A stretch of 64,000 nt of DNA, from contig CAVFTR010000009.1 in NCBI GenBank assembly GCA_963625685.1, forward strand, positions 8,348 to 72,347, written 5' to 3'. The DNA comes from F23-B02 sp963625685 (lineage in GTDB: Bacteria > Bacillota > Clostridia > Oscillospirales > Oscillospiraceae). Below are positions 1 through 8,490 of the stretch, piece by piece. Numbering within the stretch: the first letter of the stretch is position 1; each line of letters begins with the position of its first letter. Under the pieces are notes generated by a model, which did no database searches, was not told the DNA's origin, and worked only from the letters and a program-made list of their open reading frames with translations. The position numbers were made by a program, and so were the translations under genes.

Positions 1-462
1 GTCGATAAAGGCGTGACCACCGGCATCGGCAACAACAAATTCAATCCCGACGGCGAATGTACCCGCGGACAGGTCGTGACCTTCCTTTGGCGCGCGGCCG
101 GAAAGCCCACGGTGAGCGCGGACGTCAGCTTCACGGACGTGAAGACCGACGCGTATTACTACGAGGCCGTAAAATGGGCCGTCGCAAACGGCATAACCCA
201 GGGCACCGGCGGCAACAAATTCTCGCCCGACGACACCTGCACGCGCGGCCAGGTCGTGACCTTCCTCTGGCGCGCTGCGAACAAGCCCGCGGCGAGCACG
301 GTCAGCAGCTTTACCGATGTGCCGAGCGGAGAGTATTACTACGACGCGGTCAATTGGGCGGTCGGCAAGGGCATAACCGACGGCGTTGGAGGCAATCGCT
401 TTGCCCCGAACGATACCTGCACCCGCGGCCAGGTCGTGACCTTCCTGCACAGAGCGCAGTAA
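1..462 (+). CDS. C-terminal end of an S-layer-homology (SLH) surface protein (5' truncated by window edge)
   Basis: The frame is open from base 1, so this is the 3' end of a longer gene. Three consecutive SLH units are visible, each carrying the signature TRGQVVTFLWRAA or a close variant, preceded by FNPDGEC, FSPDDTC or FAPNDTC. SLH repeats bind pyruvylated or other secondary cell-wall polysaccharide and anchor exported proteins to the Gram-positive wall. The near-identical repeats suggest recent internal duplication. The protein ends right after the third repeat, as is normal for C-terminal SLH anchors. The N-terminal functional domain is outside the window, so the specific role is unknown. 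Confidence 0.85.
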   Translation, partial: VDKGVTTGIGNNKFNPDGECTRGQVVTFLWRAAGKPTVSADVSFTDVKTDAYYYEAVKWAVANGITQGTGGNKFSPDDTCTRGQVVTFLWRAANKPAASTVSSFTDVPSGEYYYDAVNWAVGKGITDGVGGNRFAPNDTCTRGQVVTFLHRAQ

Positions 463-475
463 AACCCAATAAATC

Positions 476-509
476 AAAAAAGCTCAGGTCATCTGACCTG
501 AGCTTTTTT
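476..509. terminator. Bidirectional Rho-independent terminator
   Basis: A perfect 16-bp inverted repeat with a 2-nt loop, with A6 on the left and T6 on the right. It serves the SLH gene on + and psd on -. The psd stop codon lies inside the stem at 489-491. Confidence 0.9.
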
Positions 510-1328
510 GCATATCGCGCTGCCGAAGCGTACGGGGCGCTCCCTGCCGCGCAGAGTGTCGTCAAATATCTCCTGCGGGAGCTCGAGCACGCCCTCCTTA
601 AACAGCAGAACGATGGTCGAGCCGCCGAAGCGGAACAGTCCCTTTTCCTCGCCCCGGTGAATGACGCCGGCCTCGCGGTAGTTTTCTATCTTCCCGACGA
701 GGCACGCGCCGACCTCGATCTGCACGACGGGGCCGAAGTTTTCCGTGTACAGGACGCAGTATTCGCGCGTGTTCTGCCTGAACACCGGCCTTTTGCGCAC
801 AACGATCGGCTGCACGGGGTGATAGCGCCCCTTGATGTGCCGGTTGCGGCTCTTGAAGCCGTCGTCGATGTAGCAGTAGCGGTGGTAATTTTCAACGCCG
901 AGCCTCAGCACGAGACAGACGCCGTTCATATATTCCTCCGCGATATCCGCGCCGCCGACGAGGTCGGAGACGTTATACCAGCTGTGCTTTATCGAAAACT
1001 CCGCGTCCGGGCTTATCCTGTAGGCCGAGAGATAGCCGTCGCAGGGGGAGATGAGCGTGTCCGGCTCCGTGTTCACCGGCCTTGCGCCGTCCTTTACCTG
1101 ACGGGTGAAAAAGTCGTTGAAGCAGCGGAAATCATCGGTGATATAGTCACTCATGTCGAGCCTGTTTGCGCGGATGAAGCGCTCTATCCTGCGCGAGGAC
1201 AGAGACGTGTCCATATATGCCCCAACGAGCGCCGTGAGTATGGGATTTGTCATAATGCGGCGCACCGGCAGGCCGAGGTGCTTGCAGTAGCAGTATCGCA
1301 GGCCGATCGCCATTTTCTTAGAGCTCAT
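489..1328 (-). CDS. psd: Phosphatidylserine decarboxylase
   Basis: Converts phosphatidylserine to phosphatidylethanolamine at the membrane. The 279-residue protein shows the family's self-processing site GGST at about residues 235-238, just before IVLLF. Cleavage there makes the pyruvoyl cofactor on the small alpha chain. SPCDGYLSA near residue 94 and the ENYHRYCY region (active-site His) also match the type II/Clostridial enzyme. The start overlaps the end of the upstream membrane-protein gene by 11 nt, so the two are co-transcribed and probably translationally coupled. The stop codon lies within the shared terminator. Confidence 0.93.
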   Translation of the reverse strand: MSSKKMAIGLRYCYCKHLGLPVRRIMTNPILTALVGAYMDTSLSSRRIERFIRANRLDMSDYITDDFRCFNDFFTRQVKDGARPVNTEPDTLISPCDGYLSAYRISPDAEFSIKHSWYNVSDLVGGADIAEEYMNGVCLVLRLGVENYHRYCYIDDGFKSRNRHIKGRYHPVQPIVVRKRPVFRQNTREYCVLYTENFGPVVQIEVGACLVGKIENYREAGVIHRGEEKGLFRFGGSTIVLLFKEGVLELPQEIFDDTLRGRERPVRFGSAICKKAQVR

Positions 1329-2358
1329 GCTTTTTCTCCGTTTTCATTTTGATAAGTACGCAAAGCAGCAGGACGCCGCAGAACAGTATCGTCGCGTAAA
1401 AGCTCACGCCGCGGCTCAGCAGCTCGATGCTCACCGGCTCACGCACGAGCTGTTTAAAGCCGCTGAGCAGGATATAGTCGGCGACGCCGACCGCGCCGGG
1501 CACCGGCACGGCGTTCGAGCCGAGAACGGCGAGAGCCTGCACCGAAAAGGCCTTGAACGCCATGGACGGCCTTCCGCCCACCGAGAGGAATACGCAGACC
1601 GAGACCATGATCACCGACAGCCTCTGCGCGAGATTGCACAGAAAGACCTTGATAAGAAGCCCCGTCTCGCGCCTTAAAAGCGCACCGCATTCCCTGTACT
1701 GCTTTATCATCGCCAGCAGCTTTTCGTGCTGTTCGTCGTAACTTTTATATATATGCATCCTGCACAGCAGTCCGAGTCCCCAGCGGCAGAGCCCGAGGAC
1801 GAGCTTTTCGTTCAGGATACACATCACGAACAGCACGATGAAGGCTATCTGAACGACGATGCCGAAGGCGATGAACAGCTTCGGCACGAGCGCCATGCGC
1901 AGAAGTATGCCGGGATGCACCGCGCAGCACACCGCGCTTATGAGCAGAATGGACACCGTGTACATCACAAGGTTCAGCAGCAGCGCTATCGCAGACACCG
2001 CCGCCGGAACTCCGTTTTTCACCATCAGGACCAGCGCCGCCGGCTGGCCGCCCGTGGCCGAGGGGGTTATCGCGGAAAAGAAGATATCCGTCGCAGAGAA
2101 GATAAAGCTCCTTCCGGAGGAAAAGCCATGGCCCAGAAAGCGGCAGGTGCATTGCAGGCCGAGCCCCTCAAAATAAATGAAGCCGAGCGCGCACAGGGCG
2201 GCAAGGGTCATCCACACGGGATCGGCGCCCTTTACAAGGCAGAGGAAGCGTCCCCATGAAAAGCCCTTGGAGCAGCCCGTCACTATCCTGACCGTGATCA
2301 CCGATATGACGGCAAGCAGAGCTATCCATATAAGATTGTTTTTCAGCGTCTTGTTCAT
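1318..2358 (-). CDS. UPF0104/YbhN-type (lysylphosphatidylglycerol synthase TM-domain) membrane protein
   Basis: About 346 residues with roughly eight hydrophobic segments and the family signatures SATGGQPAA (near the first third) and VPVPGAVGVAD (near the C-terminus). These belong to the integral-membrane half of MprF-like proteins, implicated in lipid flipping or export. The ATG at 2358 is chosen because GGGAG sits 7 nt upstream; an earlier in-frame ATG at 2463 lies upstream of the promoter. It overlaps psd and is expressed from a strong promoter at 2395-2423, so a phospholipid-related role is likely. The substrate cannot be told from sequence. Confidence 0.82.
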   Translation of the reverse strand: MNKTLKNNLIWIALLAVISVITVRIVTGCSKGFSWGRFLCLVKGADPVWMTLAALCALGFIYFEGLGLQCTCRFLGHGFSSGRSFIFSATDIFFSAITPSATGGQPAALVLMVKNGVPAAVSAIALLLNLVMYTVSILLISAVCCAVHPGILLRMALVPKLFIAFGIVVQIAFIVLFVMCILNEKLVLGLCRWGLGLLCRMHIYKSYDEQHEKLLAMIKQYRECGALLRRETGLLIKVFLCNLAQRLSVIMVSVCVFLSVGGRPSMAFKAFSVQALAVLGSNAVPVPGAVGVADYILLSGFKQLVREPVSIELLSRGVSFYATILFCGVLLLCVLIKMKTEKKHEL

Positions 2359-2394
2359 ATGCTCCCTAACTGTATGGCTTTTATTAACACAGTC

Positions 2395-2423
2395 AGTATA
2401 CACACCCGATATATATTTGTCAA
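2395..2423 (-). promoter_or_regulatory. Sigma-A promoter for the UPF0104-psd operon
   Basis: On the minus strand, TTGACA (2418-2423) is followed after 17 bp by TATACT (2395-2400). It is divergent from the glnN promoter 35 bp away. Confidence 0.8.
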
Positions 2424-2456
2424 CGCCTTCGCGGCAAAACCTTAACAATATATACG

Positions 2457-2486
2457 TTGACAAATATGCTCAGCGGGTAATATAAT
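2457..2486 (+). promoter_or_regulatory. Sigma-A promoter for glnN
   Basis: TTGACA at 2457-2462, an 18-bp spacer, then TATAAT at 2481-2486, about 50 bp upstream of the glnN start. Confidence 0.8.
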
Positions 2487-2536
2487 TTCAATACTATGGC
2501 GTTTTATGCGCCGGTGTACGAAAGGCGGATCTGCTG

Positions 2537-4624
2537 ATGAAAAATGTTATTGAAATATTCGGCTCGATGGTATTCAACGACTGCGTGATGCAGGCGCGTC
2601 TGCCCAGGCAGGCATACAAGCAGGTCCAACGCTCCATAAGGCTCGGCGAGCGGCTCGACGGCGAGACGGCCGAGGTCGTCGCGAACGCGATGAAGGACTG
2701 GGCGCTCGAAAAGGGAGCTACGCATTTTACCCACTGGTTCCAGCCCATGACCGGCATCACCGCCGAAAAGCACGACAGCTTCATATCGCCCTGCGGCAAC
2801 GGCAGGATAATCATGGAGTTTTCCGGCAAGGAGCTCATACAGGGCGAGCCGGACGCGTCGAGTTTCCCCACGGGCGGCCTGCGCGCGACCTTCGAGGCCC
2901 GCGGCTACACGGCCTGGGACCCGACCTCGTATGCGTTTATAAAGGACAATGTCCTGTGCATACCGACGGCCTTCTGCTCCTACGGCGGCGAGGCGCTGGA
3001 TAAGAAAACGCCGCTGCTGCGCTCGATGGAGGCGCTCAACCTGCAGGGGCTGCGCGTGCTGAGGCTTTTCGGAAATACCGACGTCACCGCGGTCAAGACG
3101 ACCGTCGGACCCGAGCAGGAGTATTTTTTGATCGACAAAAGCGTTTACGAAAAGCGCAAGGATATAATCTATACCGGAAGAACGCTCTTCGGAGCTCAGC
3201 CGCCCAAGGGTCAGGAGCTCGACGACCACTACTACGGAACGATAAAGCCGCGTGTCGCGGCGTTTATGGAGGAGCTCGACGAGGAGCTGTGGAAGCTCGG
3301 AGTTGTCGCCAAGACCGAGCATAACGAGGTCGCGCCCGCGCAGCACGAGCTCGCGCCGGTGTACACGACCACCAATATCGCCGCAGACCACAATCAGATA
3401 ACCATGGAGCTCATGCAGAAGCTCGCGCGCAAGTACGACATGGTGTGCCTGCTGCACGAAAAGCCCTTTGCCGGCGTCAACGGCTCGGGCAAGCACAACA
3501 ACTGGTCTCTGACGACCGACACGGGGATAAATCTTCTCGAGCCTGGCGAAACTCCGTATGAGAACGCCCAGTTCCTGCTGCTGCTGTGCGCCGTCCTGCA
3601 GGCGGTCGACGATTATCAGGACATGCTGCGCATATCCGTTGCCTCGGCCGCGAACGACCACCGCCTCGGCGCGGCCGAAGCGCCGCCGGCCGTCATTTCG
3701 GTCTTCCTCGGCGAGGAGCTTGAGGAGATACTCGAGGCCATCGAGAACGATACGCCCTACGGCGGCAAGGAAAAGGAGCAGATAAAGGTCGGCGTGCACG
3801 TCCTGCCGAAGTTTGCCCGCGACGCCACCGACCGCAACCGCACCTCGCCCTTCGCCTTCACGGGCAACAAGTTCGAGTTCCGCATGCTCGGCTCGGCCGC
3901 CTCGATATCCGGCGCGAACGTCGTGCTCAACACCGCCGTCGCGGAGTCGCTGCGCAAATATGCCGACATTCTGGAGAACGCGGATAATTTTGAAACGAGC
4001 CTGCACGAGCTGATACGCAGCGTGATAAAAAAGCACAAGCGCATCATATTCAACGGCAACGGCTACAGCGAGGAATGGATAAAGGAGGCCGCCGCACGGG
4101 GCCTGAAGAACTTCCGCACGACGGTCGACTGTGTGCCGTACTACCTCGATATAAAGAACGTCGACCTCTTCTCGCGGCACAGGGTGTATTCCGAGATAGA
4201 GCTCGCCGCAAGATACAAGATGAAGCTCGATAACTACTGCAAGGTCATACGCATCGAGGCGCAGACCATGCAGGAGATGGTCTGGCAGGATATCCTGCCC
4301 GCCGCGAGCGCATACTCCAGGCAGCTTTCCGATACGGCGCTTTCCAAGGCCCGGCTCGGCGTTGACAACAGCTTTGAAAGGGAGCAGGCGGCAAGGATAA
4401 GCGAGCTTATGAGCGAGACGGTCAAAAACGTAAGGGAGCTTGCAGCCGCGGCGGAGAGCGCCGATACGTATTCGGACAATTACACGAGAGCGTCGGTGTT
4501 CCGCGACAAGGTGCTGCCGGCGCAGGAGGCGCTCAGAAGGAGCGTCGACACTCTCGAGGTCAGCACCGCAAAGCAGTTCTGGCCGTACCCGAGCTACGGC
4601 GATATTCTGTTCAGCGTGCAGTAA
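2537..4624 (+). CDS. glnN: Glutamine synthetase type III
   Basis: ATP-dependent synthesis of glutamine from glutamate and ammonium in the cytoplasm. The 695-residue length is typical of GSIII, much longer than GSI or GSII. Diagnostic blocks are visible: FTHWFQPMTG near residue 73, GPEQEYFLID, HNEVAPAQHELAP, and GVNGSGKHNNWSL (catalytic and nucleotide-binding regions). It stands alone behind its own promoter with no visible nitrogen-regulatory gene nearby. A 15-nt gap separates it from the following permease gene, so read-through is possible. Confidence 0.97.
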   Translation: MKNVIEIFGSMVFNDCVMQARLPRQAYKQVQRSIRLGERLDGETAEVVANAMKDWALEKGATHFTHWFQPMTGITAEKHDSFISPCGNGRIIMEFSGKELIQGEPDASSFPTGGLRATFEARGYTAWDPTSYAFIKDNVLCIPTAFCSYGGEALDKKTPLLRSMEALNLQGLRVLRLFGNTDVTAVKTTVGPEQEYFLIDKSVYEKRKDIIYTGRTLFGAQPPKGQELDDHYYGTIKPRVAAFMEELDEELWKLGVVAKTEHNEVAPAQHELAPVYTTTNIAADHNQITMELMQKLARKYDMVCLLHEKPFAGVNGSGKHNNWSLTTDTGINLLEPGETPYENAQFLLLLCAVLQAVDDYQDMLRISVASAANDHRLGAAEAPPAVISVFLGEELEEILEAIENDTPYGGKEKEQIKVGVHVLPKFARDATDRNRTSPFAFTGNKFEFRMLGSAASISGANVVLNTAVAESLRKYADILENADNFETSLHELIRSVIKKHKRIIFNGNGYSEEWIKEAAARGLKNFRTTVDCVPYYLDIKNVDLFSRHRVYSEIELAARYKMKLDNYCKVIRIEAQTMQEMVWQDILPAASAYSRQLSDTALSKARLGVDNSFEREQAARISELMSETVKNVRELAAAAESADTYSDNYTRASVFRDKVLPAQEALRRSVDTLEVSTAKQFWPYPSYGDILFSVQ

Positions 4625-4639
4625 AAAGGAGCGTTTGCC

Positions 4640-5773
4640 TTGGAACTGAGTAAAAAAACCGTAAAGCGCGTTCTGCTTATCATCACCTTCACGGTGGTGC
4701 TGATATGGGCGGTATACAATCACAGCATGCTGCTTGACTACCTCGGCCGGCTGTACTCTCTCGTCTCGCCCTTCGTCGTCGGCCTGTGCATGGCCTATGT
4801 CGTGAACGTCATCATGCGTCCGATAGAGCGGATGTGGCTGAAGCTGCTTAGCAGGTTCAGGGGCAATTGGGTCGAGAGGCTCAAGCGCCCGATATGCCTG
4901 CTGCTGAGCATACTGCTCATCATCGGCATAATCTGCGCGGTCGTATTCCTCATCATGCCGGAGCTGAGCAAATCGGTGTCCTCGCTCGTGAGCATGGTGC
5001 CGACCTATGTAAGCGAGGTCGAGGGCTGGTGGGAGACGCTTTCCGCGAGCCTTGACAAGTACGGACTTGAGCTGCCGAAGTTTGACTTCAACCCCGACAA
5101 GCTCGTCGATTTCCTCAAGGACGGCGGCACGGCGGTCATAAATACGACCCTGTCGGCGACGACCTCGATAGTCGTGGCGGTCATAAATATCGTCCTCGCG
5201 CTCGCGTTCTCCATCTACGTTCTCGCGCAGAAGGAAACGCTCAAGCGCCAGTCGAAGAAGGTGCTCTCAAAGCTCATGAAGCCCGAGAGCATGCAGAAGC
5301 TTCTCGATATGCTCGACCTCATAAACCGCACCTTCACGAACTTCATAACAGGTCAGCTCACCGAGGCCGTCATAATAGGCGCTCTGTGCTTTATAGGAAT
5401 GTCCATCTTCGGCATGCCCTACGCCCCGGCCATATCCGTCCTCGTCGGCTTCACCGCGCTCATACCGGTGTTCGGCGCGTTTATCGGAACGGCCGTCGGC
5501 GCCTTCCTCATCCTGCTGATAAAGCCCATTCAGGCGCTGTGGTTCGTCGTGTTCATCATCGTCCTCCAGCAGTTCGAGGGCAACCTCATCTACCCCAAGG
5601 TGGTCGGCAAGTCCGTCGGGCTTCCGGGCATCTGGGTGCTCGTCGCCGTGACCATCGGCGGCAATGCTATGGGCGTTGTCGGCATGCTCATAAGCGTGCC
5701 GCTGTGCTCGGTGCTGTATATCGTCGCGCGAAATGCCGTCAACGGCAGACCGCTTGCCGAGAAATCGGAGTAA
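4640..5773 (+). CDS. AI-2E family transporter (PerM/YdiK-type permease)
   Basis: 377 residues with about eight membrane segments in the typical arrangement: two N-terminal helices (YSLVSPFVVGLCMAYVV), a soluble middle with alternating amphipathic stretches (residues ~100-160), then a C-terminal hydrophobic bundle including GNLIYPKVVGKSVGL, the best-conserved family motif. TTG start at 4640 behind AAAAAGGAG. The family exports or takes up small molecules; some members are Na+/H+ antiporters and the AI-2 assignment is historical. Substrate not predictable. Just downstream of glnN and probably partly co-transcribed with it. Confidence 0.9.
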   Translation: MELSKKTVKRVLLIITFTVVLIWAVYNHSMLLDYLGRLYSLVSPFVVGLCMAYVVNVIMRPIERMWLKLLSRFRGNWVERLKRPICLLLSILLIIGIICAVVFLIMPELSKSVSSLVSMVPTYVSEVEGWWETLSASLDKYGLELPKFDFNPDKLVDFLKDGGTAVINTTLSATTSIVVAVINIVLALAFSIYVLAQKETLKRQSKKVLSKLMKPESMQKLLDMLDLINRTFTNFITGQLTEAVIIGALCFIGMSIFGMPYAPAISVLVGFTALIPVFGAFIGTAVGAFLILLIKPIQALWFVVFIIVLQQFEGNLIYPKVVGKSVGLPGIWVLVAVTIGGNAMGVVGMLISVPLCSVLYIVARNAVNGRPLAEKSE

Positions 5774-5795
5774 GACAGAGGACGCAGGAATACTG

Positions 5796-6152
5796 GTGTA
5801 TTTCAAGGACGATAACGAAGAGAAAGGGCAAAAGATCCTGGCTGAGACGGAGTTCGACTCCCGTCAGCTTAAGGAAGAAGCTCTGATTGATGGTATGCGC
5901 CCCGAATTTAAGGAGGCAATGGACAGCTATGAAGGATTCTATGATAAATATTGCGACTTCATGAAGAAGTACGCAGAGGATCCGTCCGACCTGACCATGC
6001 TTGCGGAATATGCCGATATGATGTCAAAGGCTGCTGATATGAGCGAAAAATTCGATGCATGGGATGAGGATGAAATGAATAATGCAGAGCTGAAATATTA
6101 TCTGGAAGTCAATAACCGTGTTGCGCAGAAGCTCCTTGAAGTTTCACAGTAA
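5796..6152 (+). pseudogene. DUF6591-like C-terminal domain, probable 5'-truncated remnant
   Basis: Readable from a possible GTG at 5796 as an acidic protein of about 118 residues. The C-terminal 90 residues (MRPEFKEAMDSYEGFYDKY, then MLAEYADMMSK and ELKYYLEVNNRVAQKLLEV) resemble the DUF6591 domain that usually ends a secreted lipoprotein in gut Clostridia. No signal peptide or lipobox is present, and the frame runs back into the end of the permease gene. The ribosome-binding site is poor, and codon use is more AT-rich than in either neighbour. I read it as a gene that lost its 5' half, possibly by deletion against the permease gene; a short expressed ORF cannot be excluded. Confidence 0.5.
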
Positions 6153-6169
6153 AACACCCCATGACCACA

Positions 6170-6198
6170 AAAGCGCAGAGGCGTCGCCTCTGCGCTTT
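6170..6198. terminator. Bidirectional terminator hairpin
   Basis: Stem GCGCAGAGGCG / CGCCTCTGCGC at 6173-6195, flanked by AAAA on the left and TTT on the right. It closes the DUF6591 remnant on + and the Mrp/NifX-like operon on -. Confidence 0.75.
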
Positions 6199-6216
6199 GC
6201 TGTGCCTGTTTGCTTA

Positions 6217-6648
6217 TCAGTGGCAGCTTCCGCCGCAGCCGCAGCCACAGTCGCCGCCGTCGTCGTGGCCGTGGTCGCCGCAGCCGCCCGAGCAGCCGGA
6301 GCAGCCCCCGCCGCCGCAGCCGCCCTCGTCGGAGAGGAAGGGGAGCTGACCGCGCATGAGAAGCTCCGCCGCGTCGTCGGAATTGCCGCAGAAGCCGGCA
6401 AAGGCGACGATGCCGTAGGCAGCCAGCGCGGCCCTTGCGTGAACGCCGATATTGCCGACGATGACCGCGTCGACATGCAGGCTGTCCATGAGATCGGCGA
6501 CGGCCTGATGGCCTGTCTGCCTGACCTCGACAAGCTCCTTGGAGACAAGCTCCGTATTGTCGTCGTTAGTCTTGTAGACCGCGAACATCTCGGCGTGGCC
6601 GAAGTGCTCGAATATCTCGTTATCCTTGTAAGAAACAGCGATTATCAT
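6217..6648 (-). CDS. NifX/NifB-C-terminal-like dinitrogenase cofactor-family protein with Gly/Cys/His tail
   Basis: Residues 1-105 form the RNase-H-like fold of the 'dinitrogenase iron-molybdenum cofactor' family (MIIAVSYKDNEIFEHFGHAE, where the HFG motif is typical, and VIVGNIGVHARAALAAYGI). In non-diazotrophs these small proteins are thought to carry or assemble Fe-S or metal clusters. The last 35 residues are almost only Gly, Cys, Asp and His (SGCSGGCGDHGHDDGG and so on), a likely metal-binding tail. It starts 3 nt after the Mrp-type gene and is in its operon, which supports a role in iron-sulfur handling. No nif structural genes are in the window. Confidence 0.85.
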   Translation of the reverse strand: MIIAVSYKDNEIFEHFGHAEMFAVYKTNDDNTELVSKELVEVRQTGHQAVADLMDSLHVDAVIVGNIGVHARAALAAYGIVAFAGFCGNSDDAAELLMRGQLPFLSDEGGCGGGGCSGCSGGCGDHGHDDGGDCGCGCGGSCH

Positions 6649-6651
6649 GGT

Positions 6652-7476
6652 TTATTCTCCTTTTTCTATGAAGTCCGCCAGCCCGTCGAGAGCGTCGGCG
6701 TCTATGCTTTCGATCTCGCCCGCGTCGACCATGGTGGAAACGACGGGGTCTATCGGCAGGCGCGCGGTGTGCCCGATGCCGAACTCCTCGGCGACCTTCG
6801 CGACCTTGCTCGCGCCGAAGATCTCGTGCTCCTTGCCGCATTCGGGGCATTTGAAGTAGCTCATGTTCTCGACTATGCCGAGCACGGGGATGTTCATGAG
6901 CTTTGCCATGTTCACGGCCTTGGCCACGATCATGGACACCAGCTCCTGCGGCGAGGTGACGATGATGATGCCGTCAACGGGCAGCGACTGGAACACCGTC
7001 AGGGGAACGTCGCCCGTTCCGGGGGGCATGTCTACGAACATGTAGTCGACGCTGTCCCACAGCACGTCGCTCCAGAACTGGGTCACGACGCCCGCGATGA
7101 CGGGGCCGCGCCACACGACGGGGTCGGTCTCGTTGTCGAGGATAAGGTTCACGGACATGATCTGCGTGCCCTTGTGCGAGTAGCAGGGGATGAGCATATC
7201 CTCCGTGCCCCGGGCGTGCTCGTATATGCCGAAGGATTTCGGGATAGACGGGCCGGTGATGTCCGCGTCCAGAACGGCGGCCTGATAGCCGCGGCTCTGC
7301 ATTTTGCTTGCCAGCAGACCGGTCACAAGGCTCTTGCCGACGCCGCCCTTGCCGCTGACGACGGCAATGACCTTTTTGACGCTCGCCGCCGGATTGAGCT
7401 TTGCGCGCAGCTCCTCGGCCTCGCGCTCGCTGCAGCTTTCCTGGCAGCTTGAACAATCATGTGTACATTCGCTCAT
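6652..7476 (-). CDS. Mrp/NBP35-type Fe-S cluster carrier P-loop ATPase
   Basis: 274 residues. A short N-terminal Cys cluster (CTHDCSSCQESC, residues 4-15) is followed by the deviant Walker A GKGGVGKS near residue 44, DADITGPSIP, DMPPGTGD and the CxxC pair FKCPECGKE near residue 212 that binds a bridging 4Fe-4S cluster in Mrp/ApbC proteins. The protein loads Fe-S clusters onto apo-enzymes. Many target-type enzymes (PFOR, activators, dehydratases) lie in this window. Transcribed with the NifX-like gene (3-nt gap). Confidence 0.93.
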   Translation of the reverse strand: MSECTHDCSSCQESCSEREAEELRAKLNPAASVKKVIAVVSGKGGVGKSLVTGLLASKMQSRGYQAAVLDADITGPSIPKSFGIYEHARGTEDMLIPCYSHKGTQIMSVNLILDNETDPVVWRGPVIAGVVTQFWSDVLWDSVDYMFVDMPPGTGDVPLTVFQSLPVDGIIIVTSPQELVSMIVAKAVNMAKLMNIPVLGIVENMSYFKCPECGKEHEIFGASKVAKVAEEFGIGHTARLPIDPVVSTMVDAGEIESIDADALDGLADFIEKGE

Positions 7477-7522
7477 TTTTAATATACTCCTAATATCAAA
7501 TGTTTTTTACAATGTCAACATA

Positions 7523-8029
7523 TTAGCACTCTTTTACTGTTTTGTCCAGCCGTCGGACAAGATACATCGCCGCAAGGCCGGTAAACACGCCGGTGACGAC
7601 GGCCGAGGCCAGAAGCACGGGAGCGTAGATGAAAAGCGAGCCCGTCTGCGTTATGAAAACGGCGGCGATGAGCTGACCGGCGTTGTGCGCCGCGGCGCCG
7701 AATACGCTCGTCACCCACAGGAGCCTGCCCGAAAAGGGTCTGAGCGTCAGGCACATGACGGCATAGGCAAGCGCGCCGCCGGCGATACTGAATATGAAGG
7801 CCGACACGCCGCCGGTGAACACGCTGCCCATGGCTATGCGCACGAGCAGTATCAGCCCCGCCTCTCGCCGGCCGAGCATGACCATGGCGACGAGCGTCAC
7901 GACGTTGGCAAGGCCGAGCTTCACGCCGGGGACGGGGATGGGGGCCGGTATCTGCGCCTCGATGACGAAAACGATGAGCGAGGCGGCGGTGAACATCGCC
8001 ATCAGGGCAAGCCTTCTCGTCTTAGGCAT
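7523..8029 (-). CDS. Gx transporter family membrane protein (heptaprenyl-diphosphate-synthase component I-like, EetB-like)
   Basis: 168 residues, almost wholly hydrophobic with five or six membrane segments. Motifs include PIPVPGVKLGLANVVTL (residues ~31-47) and GAAAHNAGQLIAA, both typical of the Gx transporter/ECF-S-like family. Members are often annotated as heptaprenyl diphosphate synthase subunit I on weak grounds. Related proteins pair with NusG-domain-II proteins in flavin-based extracellular electron-transfer loci, and here the partner overlaps by 8 nt. No ApbE flavin transferase or Ndh2 is in the window, so an electron-transfer role is only a suggestion. Confidence 0.85.
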   Translation of the reverse strand: MPKTRRLALMAMFTAASLIVFVIEAQIPAPIPVPGVKLGLANVVTLVAMVMLGRREAGLILLVRIAMGSVFTGGVSAFIFSIAGGALAYAVMCLTLRPFSGRLLWVTSVFGAAAHNAGQLIAAVFITQTGSLFIYAPVLLASAVVTGVFTGLAAMYLVRRLDKTVKEC

Positions 8030-8387
8030 CTATATCGCCCCCCTCGATCTCGACGGTGAGCCTGTGCGGCAGGCACACGATGGGAACGCCGGCAGTGCTG
8101 ATAACGCCCTGCTTTATGCAGATGTGGTCGCGGCAGTCCGACTCCGTCACGCTTATCCCGCCGTGCTCTATATGAAGTATATTATACCCAAGGTCCGTTT
8201 TTATTTCCATGTCATATGCGACAGCAACGGCGTCAAGGTCGATTTTTTCATAGACCTCGCCGTCGACGCGTATGACCGCGACCGTCCCCTGAGCGCCGCC
8301 CTGCCGAAGCAGCAAAAAGACCGCCGCGCATATAAGGAGCAGCGCCGCGAATATAAGTATCCAGGTTTTTGTGCTTTTCATATTCAT
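8022..8387 (-). CDS. NusG domain II-containing small exported/anchored protein
   Basis: About 121 residues from the ATG at 8387: an N-terminal membrane anchor (TWILIFAALLLICAAVFLLL), then a beta-rich NusG-domain-II fold. This fold includes CRDHICIKQGVIS with two conserved cysteines and IVCLPHRLTVEIEG. Those Cys residues and the PHR motif define the family found next to Gx transporters. Despite the name it is not a transcription factor; it faces the outside. The gene end overlaps the Gx gene start by 8 nt. Alternative starts exist at 8381 and 8432. Confidence 0.85.
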   Translation of the reverse strand: MNMKSTKTWILIFAALLLICAAVFLLLRQGGAQGTVAVIRVDGEVYEKIDLDAVAVAYDMEIKTDLGYNILHIEHGGISVTESDCRDHICIKQGVISTAGVPIVCLPHRLTVEIEGGDIDA

Positions 8388-8415
8388 GAACCCATTGTAA
8401 ATAAATTCGGCTTGC

Positions 8416-8444
8416 TTGTCAATGCGCTGCATTTATGATATTAT
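8416..8444 (+). promoter_or_regulatory. Likely sigma-A promoter for the FHA-FtsW gene
   Basis: TTGTCA at 8416-8421, 17-bp spacer, TATTAT at 8439-8444, about 46 bp upstream of the TTG start. Confidence 0.55.
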
Positions 8445-8490
8445 CCTAATGCATACATTGCAATACTAATTAATTAGAGAGGTGAAAAGC

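Noticed and set aside
2504..4723. 739-codon open frame antisense to glnN
   Set aside because: Codon-shadow of a GC-rich gene; the + strand encodes full-length GSIII, and the antisense product matches no family I recognise and lacks a ribosome-binding site.
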